From Anoplopoma fimbria (lineage: Eukaryota; Chordata; Actinopteri; Perciformes; Anoplopomatidae), in contig NC_072452.1 of NCBI RefSeq assembly GCF_027596085.1, positions 8,459,290-8,523,289 of the forward strand: 64,000 nt of DNA, in the 5' to 3' direction. Shown one piece after another: positions 33,047 through 47,290 of the stretch; position 1 is the stretch's first letter, and each line of letters starts with the position of its first letter. The notes under the pieces are model-generated. The model had not been told where the DNA came from. It did not search any database and saw only the letters and a program-made list of their open reading frames with translations. A program made the position numbers and the translations under genes.

Positions 33047-33840
33047 ACACATACAAACACACACAATCAGTGGAGCGGCGAGTGTAGGGGGCAGTTTGAG
33101 TGATCCAGAGGGATTTAAAGATCTGTAAGGCCCAAACTAACTTTGTCACTTCGCTCACGCAGCCATAGCCTTTCACACAGTATCCATTACCTCAGATGCG
33201 TTCTCTACAAAACATCAAATAGCTTTATCCCAACTCCTACCTCGGTGCTTTCACAGAGAGAGATAGAGATGCCTTCCACTGATATGGAAGTCCTGTAAAG
33301 TGAGTATAAGTTATATAGCAAGGGTCCCAGGAGAGAAAATCAGTGACTAGTCTTGTACTAGAAAGTTAGACTGCATTCCTGAGTAGCTCAAAGTAACGAC
33401 TCCCACTGAAGGACTGGGACTTCTGCTGGAAGTTAAGCTGGAAGTTGTGTTGTCAAAAAGGGAAAGGGGGAAAAAGAACAAGCATGTTCAAGTGTGTGAA
33501 CGTGTGTGTGCAAGCATGCAAATGTGGAAGTGCGCGAGTTGCAAGAGTGGGTGTGCAAATGTGCGTGGGTCTGAGCGTGTATGTGTATGTGAGTGTGTGT
33601 GTGTGTGTGTGGCTGTTTGAAAATGAATGAGAGATAACCATCACAGGCAGCTGCCATGGTGAAGAGAGACGACCAGCACCAGCTAGATGCTGCAGGGAAG
33701 TTTCCTTGAAAACAACACCGAATACTTGTTGATTCCACAGGTGCTTACATCTATTACATATTATTGCAGATATATAAAACAACAAAAAAAATGTTCAAGG
33801 GCTTTAATTCCAAACAGCCTGTCATATAGTAATTCACATC

Positions 33841-35640
33841 ACAGTGTGGAAGAAGTATTCAGAACATTTACTAAGGTAAGAGTAGTAATATAAAGTGTAA
33901 AATTACTCAATAACAAGTAAAAAATAAACTTGCAAACTGCAAAAAGTCCTTGAGTATTTAAAAGAAAAGTACTTTTAATGCAGAATGGCCCAAGTTATAT
34001 TATTACACTACTCAAAATTGAGATTACTGATGCATTAACATTTTAAGCAGCGTTTGAAATAAAAGTTAAGCGGTATTCTTCTTATGGTTAACAAATCCCA
34101 TGAAACAAACAAAATCAACAATTAATTTATCCTGCTCATAAGTATGCTTATGTAGCCAAAGCCTCATGAGTCTTATTCCTCTGTGCCGTAGGCCTCCATT
34201 GTTGACCAAATATTATCCAAAACTAATCAATAAGCAACACTGTTGCCTGGGCTACATGTTCTTTAATTATGAACATGGGCACTGCAGTTTATTTTAAGTC
34301 AATTCACATATTACGTCCTACTGCTGAAAATACTCACTAGAGCACCAAATGTAGATTACTCCCCCGCTGAAAATAGTGCCCAACAAATGCATTATTTACT
34401 TGTGTTCGAGTAGCTTTTGCAGAAAAACACAGCACAAAACTGTTTTATGAAATTACTTAGTCTGTTTAAAAAATAAACTATACATTTGTGACCTGCTTTT
34501 TAGGAGTCTTCAGCAGGAAACAATGGTCATGGCGCCATTTATTACCAACAAAAAAACAAATCTAGCTTCTTATTACAAATCTAGATGTTTTGACTCCTTT
34601 GTGTACTAGGGTTTGCTGACTTTAAATTAAACACACTATGTTGCTTCATTTAAGACAGTATTGCAATTTTGGTTAAGAGTCTGGCCATGTGTACTGTATG
34701 CCTTGTAATTTTAACTTGAATTGTTCTTGTATACTTTTTATTTAGACATGTATTTTATTTTTTGTACTATTTCTTACCGTTTTCTATTTATCTACTTTTT
34801 TCTGACCTTGTGCTGCTTCAACACTTGAATTTCCCATCTGGGGATCAAATGCTTATCTCGTTTTGTCTCAGCTCATCTCATCTTATCTCATCATAGCCTC
34901 CTCCTGGCTGGATCATCGTGCCTCCCCGATCTTTGTCCAAGAACTCACAACAAAGAATGTTTTGTGTGTCTGTGTTGTCTCAATGTAATAAATCATACAA
35001 ATAGGGCTACCAGTGTACAATCACTTCTTGAAAAGTGATGGGGGCAGTTGTGTGAGATAGAAGGTAAAGTAAAACCCTGACTTTACTCACACACGGCTGC
35101 ACGTCTTGCCAATTATTTCAGAAAATGTAAGATTGTTTTTCTGCTTTGGAAAGTGACAGAAAATGTGGACAGCACCCCCTATTCAAAAGAGGCGTTAGAG
35201 GAGGTTTCAAGCGCTGTTCGATGATCAAACAAGCAGACTGAGGCTCCTGTCCTTAAATTCTGGTCAAGGTGGGACTATTTTTTCGTCATTCCTGCTTTAT
35301 TTGCTAGTGTGAGAGACACACGGAGAAGAGGATGACACGAATCCCTGGTCCAGTCGGTGCAGTACGGACTCAGCCTCTTCAGTGCATGCTTTTCCCAGTG
35401 AGACTTTGTATACTGTTGGATAGTATAAGCCATAATAATGCACTTAACCATATATTTAAAACATACAATCTTAATCTGCAAAGCATTTACAGCATCAAAT
35501 AAATGCAGTGGGGCAAAATGTTTACCTTTAAAATGAGGGTGTATAAAATAGAAATAGTCAAGTAAAACACGTGTAACTCAAACTGCACTTATAAACAGAG
35601 TACTTGTAAGAGTTAATGTACTTGCTAACTCTCCATCACT
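33841..35640. mobile_element. degraded hAT-like non-autonomous element(s)
   Basis: The left end reads CAGTGTGGAAGAAGTATTCA and is followed by AGTA/AGTAC-rich sequence. The right end, read in reverse, begins CAGTGATGGAGAGTTAGCAA and is also followed by AAGTACATTAACTC. Such ends with AAGTAC-type repeats are typical of abundant teleost hAT-derived elements. No 8-bp target duplication is visible, so the two ends may belong to different copies. A retroposon tail (34,680-34,905) appears to be inserted inside. Confidence 0.4.
34680..34905 (+). mobile_element. retroposon 3' tail (LINE/SINE-like)
   Basis: The sequence runs ttgtgctgcttcaacacttg, then aatttcccatctggggatca, and ends in a simple tail of (TCTCA)/(TCATCT) units. 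It resembles the 3' ends of common teleost LINE-like elements that finish in a short tandem repeat. The copy at 48,100-48,335 belongs to a similar group. The family name is not assigned. Confidence 0.45.
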
Positions 35641-35789
35641 GCTGCATTGTAGCGTGACTGTTGTACTGCACAGAATGCTGCACTTCCTGTATGTGAGGAA
35701 TGGTCATCTGTCCCTTCTGTGATACAAACAAAGTCTATCCTCTTCTCTCAAGTTAAACATGACCCGAGGCAGTTTGAGTAGGTGATGGT

Positions 35790-35808
35790 GGTGTGTGTGT
35801 GTGTGTGT

Positions 35809-35865
<57 letters not shown>
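35790..35865. repeat. (GT)n microsatellite
   Basis: About 37 GT units with one phase break at 35,809-35,811. Confidence 0.97.
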
Positions 35866-35866
<1 letters not shown>

Positions 35867-36389
35867 GGGGGGGCACAGGATCCTGCTGCTGGGTAACATC
35901 TCTGTCAGGACGGCTCTGCTCCGTCACCACCCCGCTTCCACGCGCGCACACACGCACACCCTCCATCAGCACCCGCTCAGGGCTCATCAGTCGCAGCGGA
36001 GCACATGTGGCCGGAGTATTCTAAACAAAGCTTTATAAAGACCTCAACTAAGACGAACCGGTGTGACAGTCAGGGTACTAATGACGCCTGGAGACCGCTA
36101 AATACGCCACTGACAGACCAACGGCCTGCATGCCATCCACACACACATCACATCACACACAAGTCTCCGGTTTTGGCATGCACAGACAAACTCTCGCAAT
36201 CATTCTGTGGCAGGATGGAACACATGCTCGCAGTGGCGAACACACAGATGCACACAAACTGACACACACACCTTGTGCCCAAGGGCATCTGTCCGCAGCC
36301 TAAGAGCTCCCAACTGTTGAGGAAAAACAGCTCAATTAGCTCGGTGGAGGAACTAACGAAATACATCTATACATGCGCACACACCATCA

Positions 36390-36394
<5 letters not shown>

Positions 36395-36464
<70 letters not shown>
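36395..36464. repeat. (CA)n microsatellite
   Basis: About 35 CA units. Confidence 0.97.
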
Positions 36465-36473
<9 letters not shown>

Positions 36474-39450
36474 AGAACCGCATTGATCCTTCCCCAGTCT
36501 GTGGCTCTAATTGGTGTGTTGATGATACTGTGAGAGTGTGGGATCCTTCAGGCAACCATAGAATGACTTCCAGCTCTTTATTTCTCATTTAAAGTTGAAA
36601 TACACCCACAAACCTTTCCATTCGCATGCTGAAAACTATATTCTACCTGATATTTCTTTTGAGATTCTTCTCTTTAGTCTGGGTTTAATCTAATTTATTT
36701 GTGGTATGTGGTAATGCCACGTCTGAGATCACTCCAGGATCGCAAAAAAAAAACACACACTCTGCAGCCTTAAGATCAGAGCGTTCTAGCGCCATAAATA
36801 TCTAATAGCTTGATGATTTTGTTGCTCCCAGTAGATTGAACAGTTGTAAAAACCATCTATCCGTTATGTGCATGTCCATTAAAACTACGCACGCAAATGC
36901 TCAATGAGCACCTTCAATTCAAATATACCCCCCTCATCCCACCCCGCACACACACAAAATGTTACAGCAAGTTGAAGGCAAATGGGGTAGAGTTATTTCC
37001 ATAAAGGGTCTCAGTGGGTCTCAAGGATCTCCACTCCCGCCGACTGGGAGCGATTTAGCGAAGCACACACTGGTATATTAGTAACCGAAGACGTCTGGGG
37101 ACAAAGCTGCTCTCTCTAAAACCCTATCCCTCCACTGTGACCTCCAGAGCATTCACAACTGGGACTGGGAGGCACTCTCCATCTTTTGCCTTCTCTCTTT
37201 CGCTGACTATCTCAGTTTGTTCTGCTATTTTCTTTGACTTTTGGTTCCCTTTTTTTTTTTTTTACTATCTTCTCTCTTTCTTCAGAGGAGGGTTCATTTT
37301 TTAATCCATATATATGTATAATATTTTTTTTCCTTCTCTTTCCATTCCACCGATATTCTACCCTATTTTTCTACATTTTTCTCTCTCTCTTTTACATCCA
37401 TCTTCTGTCTCTCTCTCTCTCCCTCTTTCTCTCCATCCCCCTCCCTCCCTCCCTCCCTCCTTGGCCCCAGGGACGGACTGCTGATAGACTGTGTACACCA
37501 GCTGCCCAGGGGCTATTTTTAAGGAGCATTTGTCCTTCTCCTTCCCTCTGGAGACTGACTCAACCCAACAACATCTCGTCTGCGCACACTCATATGTGCG
37601 CGCACACACACACACACACACACACAGGCATTAACACATGCACTCATTAGCCCATGAGCATGCATGCCCCACACTTTCTCTCGCACACATCCTCCGTCCA
37701 AGGGCATTCTGTAAATGTAGGGGCAGCTTGTAGTGCCGGAGCCCATTGCTTAACTGCACAGGAGCCCAGGCGCTCCCTAGCCGGCCTCAGAGGGCTCATA
37801 AAGCTTCCCTCCTCCCATGGCCTGGCTAATACTCTCCCTTGTTCTAACCCTGCCTTACAATAGTTTGTAAAACAATACTGTAAAACACTGTTGCCGTGCA
37901 TTGCGTCAGGCTGCTTTCATCACAAAACCCACAGCAGCCAATAGGGGCCCTTGAATAATGCATACAGGAAGTCGGAAGATTTGAGTTCCATGGTACCCTG
38001 CAATCTGCAGCTTAACACACCGTTGTCTTATTTGACCCTGCTTTCCCATAATGTTCTGCAAATATAAAATGGGCATATATAAACACCAAAAGCCAAACAA
38101 TACTGCAAAAAGATTGGTCAAATTATACCTCTGAAAACGTCATGAATATTCAATAAGTCTGCTCACTGCTAACAGAATCCTGAAAAAATCCAAAATTGTT
38201 TCAATTTTCATTCGTAACCTTGGTAATAATTGTACTGGAATTTGTTAACAAGCTACTAAATTATGCTCAAAGAATAAAATCTAGGCTGTGAACCTTACTT
38301 TTGTGTTGTGTTCAACCACTGCTGCTCAAAGCAAATGAAAAATATAAAATTAATCCTCAAACAACTGCTCCAGCAACCTCGTTAAGACATTATTTACTTT
38401 CATCGTTAGCCAAGGAAGAGGACACTAAAAATCTGTCAGCAGCCTGAAACGCCTGCTCGAGTGTCTGAGCACTGTTTAATTGTGCCATTTATCAGCCAAA
38501 AAAGCCTACACGCACATAAATAAACACAATGCCCATGCAAAGGAATTATAAAAATGTCAGGCCGAGTCACAAGTAAGGCCAGTGTTGATGCATATTAAGC
38601 GATTTAGTCAGTGAAGGAGTGGAGCAAAAAATATGATGGTTAATTTAAGAGTCATTAAAATTGTATGAATGTGCATTGCGCTTGCTTGGAGTGGGATTTT
38701 CTCTGATCGGTAACAAAGAGGGAGAAAGAGCAATACAAGCTGCCACACATTGTGCTCTATAAACTCACTGATTGATCATGGTAGAGGCGAGCAGACCTGA
38801 GAGGGAGGCCCAATCAATGTTTCTGAGACTGTGTGTGTGTGTCTGAGTGTGTGGGCATGTGTGGGTGCAAGTAGGTGCGTATTTACGTGCACTTACATGC
38901 AAGTTTGCACTATTTTGTCTGTATATGTTTACAACCTTGTGAGTTTCATGCATACTGAAGTGTGTGTGTATGCGTGTCCGTGTGTTTCTGTGATTGTGTG
39001 CTTCCCTCATTTGAGGAAAGACAATGTTCTACATTCCACAGGGGAACAGAGTCATTACCCAAGCAGGAACTCGAGCCTGGAGGCCACGGCTCTGCATGTA
39101 GCGTGAATAGATCGAGCTAGTTTCTTCGCTGAGACGTGCTGTAGAACACACACTCCACCATTACCAGTGCCCTGCAGTTCAAGCCTCTCTCCCGCCGCAT
39201 TTCAGCTGGGAAAAACAGGTAAAGTCGACAAAAACAAACAAGTATCTCACCGTGGCAGCTCCGAGGTGGAGCCATCATTGGTTTAGGGACGAAAACACCG
39301 CAACATCATTCAATAATTTTAAATCACATATAAAGTGAGGGTTGAGAGGACATTTATGAGGTGACATATAGATCTAGACAGTTCTCTGAGTCTGAGGCTG
39401 AGCTTTTTAGACCGGCCTCTGAGGGACAGCGTCGGCTCTGAAGCCCTCTG

Positions 39451-39464
39451 CTGCCCTCTGTTGG
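39451..39464 (-). promoter_or_regulatory. CTCF-like site (13 of 14 core positions)
   Basis: The plus strand reads CTGCCCTCTGTTGG, the reverse complement of the CTCF core CCASYAGRKGGCRS with one mismatch. It lies midway between ebf1 and clint1, where an insulator would be sensible. Chance matches at this level are not rare, so this is only a candidate. Confidence 0.3.
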
Positions 39465-40037
39465 TGGCAGAGCCTCGTCCACCGTTCCCACGCGGTGCAG
39501 GTATGGGCTCTTGACAGCTGTCTATCACTACATAACAGGTGTGTGAGTGATTCCTCCGTCTCCCAATCTGCCCCTCTGTTTTTGTCAATTTCCCTGCTGG
39601 CATAAAGCAGACAAAGTAAGCCTTTGGCTCGGGTTAATTTCCCCTGTTGCTGACAAACACAGGTCGTTAGCATGGCCCACAGGAAACTATTGTTCCGTTA
39701 TAATAGATGGCAATCAGAGGTGAGGTCTGATAACGCCTGCTGTCACCTGATGCTCCGTCTGTTCGACGCTCTCTAATGCTCTCCCACTGCTCCTCTCTCT
39801 CCTTCTCAGTTTTCCCATGTGTTCAAGCGCAAGTGCAGTTGCTGTGTGAAGTACTCACACTTACAGATATATTGTACATTTCACAGTAATTTGTACTTTT
39901 TTTCTCCCCCTTTTCTTTTTTACTCTTTGCCACTAAATTAAGCATGACATATCTAGGTTGCGATAGCCCTATAACACAATAGTTAATGCCTCCATACTGC
40001 ACTGAGGCTCTTTTGATGACACAAATGCACACATATT

Positions 40038-40038
<1 letters not shown>

Positions 40039-40125
<87 letters not shown>
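40039..40125. repeat. (CA)n microsatellite
   Basis: About 43 uninterrupted CA units. Confidence 0.97.
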
Positions 40126-40126
<1 letters not shown>

Positions 40127-40667
40127 AGCCCTAACCCACACACAAAGCTACTTCCTTTAATAATCTCCATCTGTGCCTCTGTTAAAGATTTTTCTCTTTC
40201 TTTCTACATACACCCATGAACTTACTTCATTCCTTTCTGCCATATTTGAGACCTTTTTTTTATTTTTATTTCACAGTCCAGATTTCTTTCTGCATTTTCT
40301 GGCCTCCTTCTAATACCAATAAAAGGTTTCCAGGACCTGCAGTCATTAAAATTGTTATAGACTTCCCGCTCGCACACGGTTCGCCACAATAGTGTTGATT
40401 TTGATTGACACCACTGGTGATGTGTTAAAAAAAATATATGAATATTTACAGTATTAGTATTAGTCATGGTAAAAATTCCAGTCACATCACATACATACGC
40501 TTAAACCAGCCTTGATCTATAAACAGACTGAGAATGAACGGCCATGATTGGCTGAGAGAATGATTGACAGCTGAACGAGTGGAACCTTTGAATGTGGAAC
40601 TCAAAGGAGAGATGGGAAGCGTGTTTGTGCGGGTCCCAAGGGGGGAAAAGCCTGGGTTTCGCACATG

Positions 40668-40773
<106 letters not shown>

Positions 40774-41682
40774 CTCACACACACATACACATTGTGATCT
40801 TGCTCTACTTTGGGCTGTGCTCCACATGAAAGCGTCGAAGCTTCCTGCTGTTTGAGACAAGCTGTGTGTTGCGCTGCAAAGGAACATGCAGGTCTGTATA
40901 TACATGTAGACGGACAGGTCTGTGTGGACACCAGAGCAGGTGAGCATGTGTCCTTCTACAGTGCCTTGGCCTTTGCGGAATATCTTTATCCCTATTTCTC
41001 TCTCTCAGCCTCGTTTCCTCCTCCTCTCATCTCATCTTTCTTTTTACTGTCTTTTTGTATTTCTTTTTCCTTCTCTTTTCCTCTCCTCTTCTTCTTTCTC
41101 TTTCCTTTTTGTCTTCTTCCTGTCCCCAGAGAAAAAAAATGAATGAGGTTCATTCACATCTTCAGATACACTCAGGTAACACAAAACAGCAAAATAACAT
41201 TTTTCCATTCAGTTTTTAACACACATTTTGTTCATTTCTATCTTAAACATTCCAGATCATGAATCCCCAATTTAAATTACACACAAAACTAAAAGTGTAA
41301 TTACAATCATATTTCTTTCTGTCAGCCTGCTACTGACTCATCATTCCCTCAAAATAATATTTAATATGGAAAGTGAACGTATCGCCGTGTTCTACAAATC
41401 ACACTCCACAAATGTGGAGGCACTGTGCCCTTGACTATCCCCCTGCTGAAAGTAAGTCTTAGCCAATTAACAACGTCTTCCACTAGGTCCACATGCACAC
41501 ACGCAAACACACATGCACGTACAATCACACACGCCCAAACCTCACAGCTCATGGGACTAAACCTCATTAACTGCTCTGAGACAGACACTCTCTCTTTAAT
41601 CAATCCTTTTCTAAGACTGCGTGCACATGGAGGACCGGTGACAATACAACACAAGCACAAACACATACACACACACACATAT

Positions 41683-41684
<2 letters not shown>

Positions 41685-41714
<30 letters not shown>
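41685..41714. repeat. (GA)n tract
   Basis: Fifteen GA units directly after a short (CA)n cluster (41,660-41,680). Confidence 0.93.
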
Positions 41715-41769
41715 GCTTATATACATTCACACACAGATCTCCCAGAGAGAAAAACATGGTCATTTGCCA

Positions 41770-42010
41770 GGGTGATTCAACTCTAAAACACCCTAATTAC
41801 ATCGACAAAGCCACTTTGTTTTGGTGCAGGATAAAATGTGAATGATTTAGCATATTATTATTATGCCTCTGAAATATTAACCAACCCCGAGGGACTTTAT
41901 CTGCTCTTTTAAATATATGCAAATTATTTTATTTTGGTTTGGTTTGTTTCCAGTGACTTTTGTGAATTGTGTTTGGATAATTAAATGAGTGCGTGCAGAT
42001 GTAGAATCGC
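41770..42010. promoter_or_regulatory. candidate conserved enhancer with octamer word
   Basis: An AT-rich, non-repetitive segment with ATGCAAAT (POU octamer) at 41,917-41,924. Homeodomain-like words surround it (CCTAATTACATCG, GGATAATTAAATGAG), with TTTAGCATATTATTATTATG nearby. Regulatory function is inferred from composition only. Confidence 0.25.
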
Positions 42011-44556
42011 AGGCAGTGCCTACACGATATGATGATCTGCCAGATTAGCATACAAAGTAGGAACGTTGCACCTCGACTGCTAATCGACTAACTTTAGTTT
42101 TCTCTCCAACCTTGACCTATTTGAAACATCCACCCAGTGTCTGGCCTTGGAGTGGGAATGTAAACTGACTTTTAATTGATGACAATCATTTGATATTGTC
42201 CTTCTTTCCGAACATTTTGCTTGTGTCAGGCTCTTTCAATTATGACTCTCACTCTGTGCTTTTTCACACGGCTCCACTGGATTGATGCTGTACTGCAGAT
42301 CTACTACAACAGCAACTGTGGCTTTACACTGACATAGCACTCTTGGCATTGCCAGATTAGTGGGTGAAAACAGCCTACTTCAGGTACAATTATCTCCTAT
42401 CCAAGGTTGAGAAGTTATTTCAGATGACGTAGTGGACCTGGAACAGTTGATGTGCAGAGTGCCAACATTTCAGCTCCGTCTTACTTCACTGATTGCCTTG
42501 TGAATCCCTGATGGGTTCCGCTTCGTACATAATCATTTCCCTAACATGGGATAATTTGATTCTATTACTCTAACAACAGCGCAAACAAATTGCCTACGTA
42601 ATTTATTGTGCCAATAATAGCAAAAACAGATGTGGTAATGGTGCTGCGGCTTTCCAAACCTCACATTTATATGGACTTAAACCAAACTGGATATAATCGT
42701 TAAAGTACATTTATGAACACCCAGCCTCAGGTTTACTTGCAACATGTCCTGTGTCCAAACATGCATAATTACGATTTGGCAATGTGACGATATTCTGCCT
42801 GCGTTTCTTAATTCAAACACCCACACAGCTCCGGGTCCTTTTTCACGAGTTCCCCTCAGCTTTTCCACGGCTTTCTCTCTGCTTATCGGGGTGATTTCCT
42901 GTGTGGAGGTTCAAGACACAAACAACATCCACGTATCTCCTGAGTTGTATTATCTTTGCCAATGCTGACTGCATTTCACTCCCCTACCGTATCTCTGGAA
43001 CCTCTGCTGTGCTCTCCCCTGTACGCTCTACCTCTCCATTCACTGCGTTCCACATGCCCTCTAAAGCCCTCTGCTCTGTCCCATTTCTCCCATAGCCTCG
43101 GGTCCTTTTTGACACCCCTGGCATGTTAATGGACCAATCGGAGACACTGTCCTTGAGAATCTCACTTTGGCTCATTTTCATATCCCCCCCACCACCCCTT
43201 CTCTCAGATTTATAACCTCTGCTGCTTACAGCTCCAGATGTTTTGTTCTGTTTTTTACTCTCTGTAATTGCTAATTCAATCTGGTTGTAAAGGAGCAGAT
43301 GCTCTCAGGACTTGAGCATACCTGTGTGGGTTTCTCTGCGTGTACGTGGGCTTTCTCGCCCATGTGCAAAGCAACAGGATTTACTGTAACACCCTGACTA
43401 ATAAATATAAGCCTTCACAATTACGCAAAGCTCATTTCCTCATGTAGGGGAATAAGAAAAAAACAGCAGTTTTAACTTGCAGAGTAATCGCACACTTGCA
43501 TCAACTTCCATTATACATTGAATTACAGTCACCCTTAAATCACGGCCGCGGATGTTTGCCAGTTAAGCAGGACTGACAGTTGGCTTTGGAGCTCCAAACT
43601 GTGGTGGGAGCCTCTCTCATCAGCCGGCCTGTATTTTGTTTCGACAATCTTCCGTCCTTTTTCTCACCAGGAAAAGTGGCTATCCAGTCCAGTTTAGAGA
43701 GTAAAATAAACAGACTGGTTATCCACAGGAATGTGAATGCTACTTTAGTCCCATTAGGAACATCTGTGTGTGTGGTTTGAGATCACAGCGGGTTGTCTAG
43801 GCGACTTTGAACATGTGACAAGTGGCCTCATTGTTTTAGCATAATTCAATACCTACATACTGTGACAGAAATGCTCTGTGCATTGCACACACATCCATGT
43901 TGTACGCGCACATATTTACTACACATTTACATGAAAGCATACACACACACACACACTCACACATCATTCCCAGCTCACATGCCCACACACGCGCACCACA
44001 CTGGACCTGTCATGTGTCATGGAGACAGGGGTCAGATACTGTGTGATGTGTGTGGGGGTTATATCGCTTGGGAAAAGGACTAAAGATCTTACCGGGGCTG
44101 CGAGAGGGCCAACAATAACAGCCTGAAATATAACAGCAGTGAAAGAACCCTTGCTCTGACAGGAGGGAAGCTGGGCCCCATGCAAGTGACTCCACAGATC
44201 AGAACCTCTTCTGTTGGCACAAAGATGGGCGGGATCGTTGATTCATAGCTAATGTGCAAAACAAAGAACATTGTTTTCTAATGACATTGTAAAACTGCAA
44301 AAGAAAAAAAAAAGAGTGTTTCAAAAGATTGGAAGCACATGTTTGCAGAGAGAGAATAATAGCGGAGTTGTAGAGCACATTCCCAAGTCGAGATGATGTT
44401 CTGACCACATTTGTCATGGGAACTTCAGCCATGTAAACACACAGCCTCGACCCCCAGCGGTCCCACTGACTGACACACACCCATGCGTGCACAGTCCCTG
44501 AACACACTCACCCTCTGTGCAATACTCCAGCCGTCTCCAGCACCAGAAAAGTCAGA

Positions 44557-44570
44557 GTGCCCCCTAGTGT
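44557..44570 (-). promoter_or_regulatory. CTCF-like site (13 of 14 core positions)
   Basis: The plus strand reads GTGCCCCCTAGTGT, the reverse complement of the CTCF core with one terminal mismatch. It has the same orientation as the words at 39,451 and 63,902. Confidence 0.35.
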
Positions 44571-45009
44571 TGCTTGTGTTACATTTACATCCTGTGAATC
44601 TGGCTTACTTTTTCCTCTCCTTCAACTCCAAAGTTGTAAGTGACAACTTGGTCTCAGTAGACCAAATTGATGGTCAACCGAGGAACAAGATGATGAATGG
44701 AACGTGGTTATAAAATATGAAATATCAAAGAATGGCTGACATTTATTTTCCATATCTAAAGAGAGAAAGTGGGTCTACATGATTTCTTGCCGAGGATGTG
44801 TTTTCCTCTATCTTTCCCTAAAATTAAAACTGTCCAAAACAAAAACAAACTCCAAAGCTTGCTTTGACAGCACAATTTAACTGCACAGATATTGTTTGAG
44901 AACATATTTCTGCAATTAAGCCTTCTGCTAACTCCATTTTTTCCCAACAAAACTGCATTTTCTAACATACTGTATTTCAAACACACACATGCGTACAGAC
45001 TCACCCCTG

Positions 45010-45012
<3 letters not shown>

Positions 45013-45077
<65 letters not shown>
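45013..45077. repeat. (AC)n microsatellite
   Basis: About 32 AC units. Confidence 0.96.
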
Positions 45078-45079
<2 letters not shown>

Positions 45080-46655
45080 CATCCTATACATCACTGTACA
45101 GAATTCTGATCTTTAAAGACACAAGGGTTTTTCAATCAAAGCTTTGATTGAATACTTTGCCATCCTCAGCACTCACACACTCACAAATACACACACATTG
45201 TTGACAGAGAGTGTCTTGAGCAACATCATTTACCACTTAGGCCCCTCCCAGAGGACCGTGCCATTTCTAATGCGTGGCAGATAGGTTGATAGTTCTGGTT
45301 TCTGTCGAGAAGTGCATGTCAATCAACAGCTCGCGTCAACGTCACCGAGGCAAAGTGTTTCTGAAAGATCTTTTTACTGAGTGCCTTTTCTATCCATCCT
45401 CCTCCGACCCACACACTCGCACAAAAAACACACTCACACATGCACAAACACACACACAGCCATTTCCATCTCGGCAATCACTTCTCCTGGAGTTCTCCTC
45501 TTCGGACGTGTAACAGTAATTGAGGTTGCTCCCTCGGGTGCAGTGCATTCTGGGCTGTTAAGTGCTGTTTCTTGTTGTTTTTTTCTCAAATGGGTTGTAT
45601 TTTGGCTATTGTGTTGTTTCCTCCTGCTCTCCTATAGAAGTGTAAGCCATGGGCCATATTTACACGTATCATTAGAGAATAGAGAGTAGGGCATCCGAGG
45701 GCTTATTTTGCCCACTGGAATATCAATCAATACGACAAACAGTCTTAATACTTCTTGCATACGCCCAGTCACAGGAGAATCCAAAAAAGACTACTGCCAG
45801 TCGATTTCTTCTTACTCATAAATCGACTGTGTCTATTAAAGATGATGCTCAGTCAGTCAAGGGTGTTCGCTTGCTATACTGACCTCCCTGCTCACCACAT
45901 CGGGCCTGGCTTGAGTACACCCTGTGACCTTTCTGCGCGTTGATGACGTTGTCCGTCCAGAAGAGGGAGTGATTGATCTGGATTGACATAAACAGCCAGT
46001 GCCCTGCCTGGCCTGTCACACAGCATCACTGGGTCATTGTAGCATGCCTGAATGCCAGATGAGGAGGGATGGAGAACACACAGGGTGGTGACCTGCAGAC
46101 GAGGATGTAGGCTTTAGTTTTGAGAAAGCTGAAACACATTTGGACAAAAAAAAACAAAAAATAGGTTTTACAATGGAGAACAGTTAGCACTATGAAGTGA
46201 AGACATCAGTTCAAAATAGAAACAGATAATAAATTGAGGATAAAATATTAGAAATTGTCCATTCTGGATTATATAGCCCAACCGATACTGGACTAATAAC
46301 ATTTTTGATAAAGATCACTTAAAATGTATTTTTCTTATTATTATTTTTTATAAACGAGACACTTCGAAACATAAACGCATCACTGCTCTCTGATGAATAG
46401 AGTAGGTAATGTAATAAATTTTTTGGAAATGACCTCAATCCTATTTTGGTATTTCTGTAATTTCTTGTTACTTATTTACATTTACAGTGCTACAAATATA
46501 TACAACATTATTGAATATCTGTCATACTCAACTGGATAAATGGTCACTTCATGCATCCCCAACATTAATAGAAACCACAAAAGCTACCTGTGCCGAAACC
46601 ACATTTTGTTTGCCTCAGGTTAAGCTGTTTGACAATTTGATATTTATTACTTTAC

Positions 46656-46844
46656 ATATTAGATTAGATTAGATTAGATTCAACTGTATTGTCATTGCAC
46701 AGAGTACAAGTACTAGTACAATGAAATGCAGTTTTAGCATCTAACCAGAAGTGCAAAAGAAGCAGTAAAGGTGCAGTGCAATGTGCTGGATAAATAACAG
46801 TATAAATAACAGATAAATAATCAAAATACAAAATAAAACAGTAT
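46656..46844. mobile_element. interspersed repeat of teleost LINE/SINE type
   Basis: It starts with (AGATT)n and continues caactgtattgtcattgcac, then acaatgaaatgcag and gcatctaaccagaagtgc, a module I recognise as very common in teleost genomes. It leads straight into the (GATA)n array. Its likely continuation (cagtataaacagtaaggtgt) appears at 47,290-47,395, suggesting that the array and a LINE fragment interrupt it. Confidence 0.5.
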
Positions 46845-46975
<131 letters not shown>

Positions 46976-47290
46976 CTTTTTCTTTTTTTTCCGTGTCATG
47001 CACAAAACGTGCCCAACCCTCATGGGTTTACAAGACACCATACAGTACAGCTGCAGTGGATCCACATCTCATCAAGTCACATTTGATTAATCAAATCAAC
47101 CGGTTGCTTCACCGCTCCATCTTAAACAAATAAAAACATTCTTCCTAAAACACAACTCAAGTTTTTCATAGTCATCCAGCCAAAAGAAATCAACATAAAT
47201 GGAAGTCATTTTACTAAAGAGGACATCCCTTATGTCCTCGTAGACAGGACAGTTAAACAAAAAGTGCACCTCATTTTCAATTTCACGTAT
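46976..47290 (-). mobile_element. truncated LINE (non-LTR retrotransposon) coding fragment
   Basis: On the minus strand a frame from about 47,281 to 47,099 encodes REIENEVHFLFNCPVYEDIR followed by LFSKM and later LCFRKNVFICLRW. The motif E.E.HFLF.CP.Y.D.R is typical of the zinc-knuckle-like C-terminal part of fish LINE ORF2 proteins. Only this short end remains, with no reverse transcriptase in the window. It lies inside another repeat, next to the (GATA)n array. Confidence 0.55.

Noticed and set aside
33841..35640. Treating the two CAGTG ends as one intact transposon
   Set aside because: No 8-bp target duplication could be found, so it is listed only as degraded hAT-like sequence of uncertain unity.
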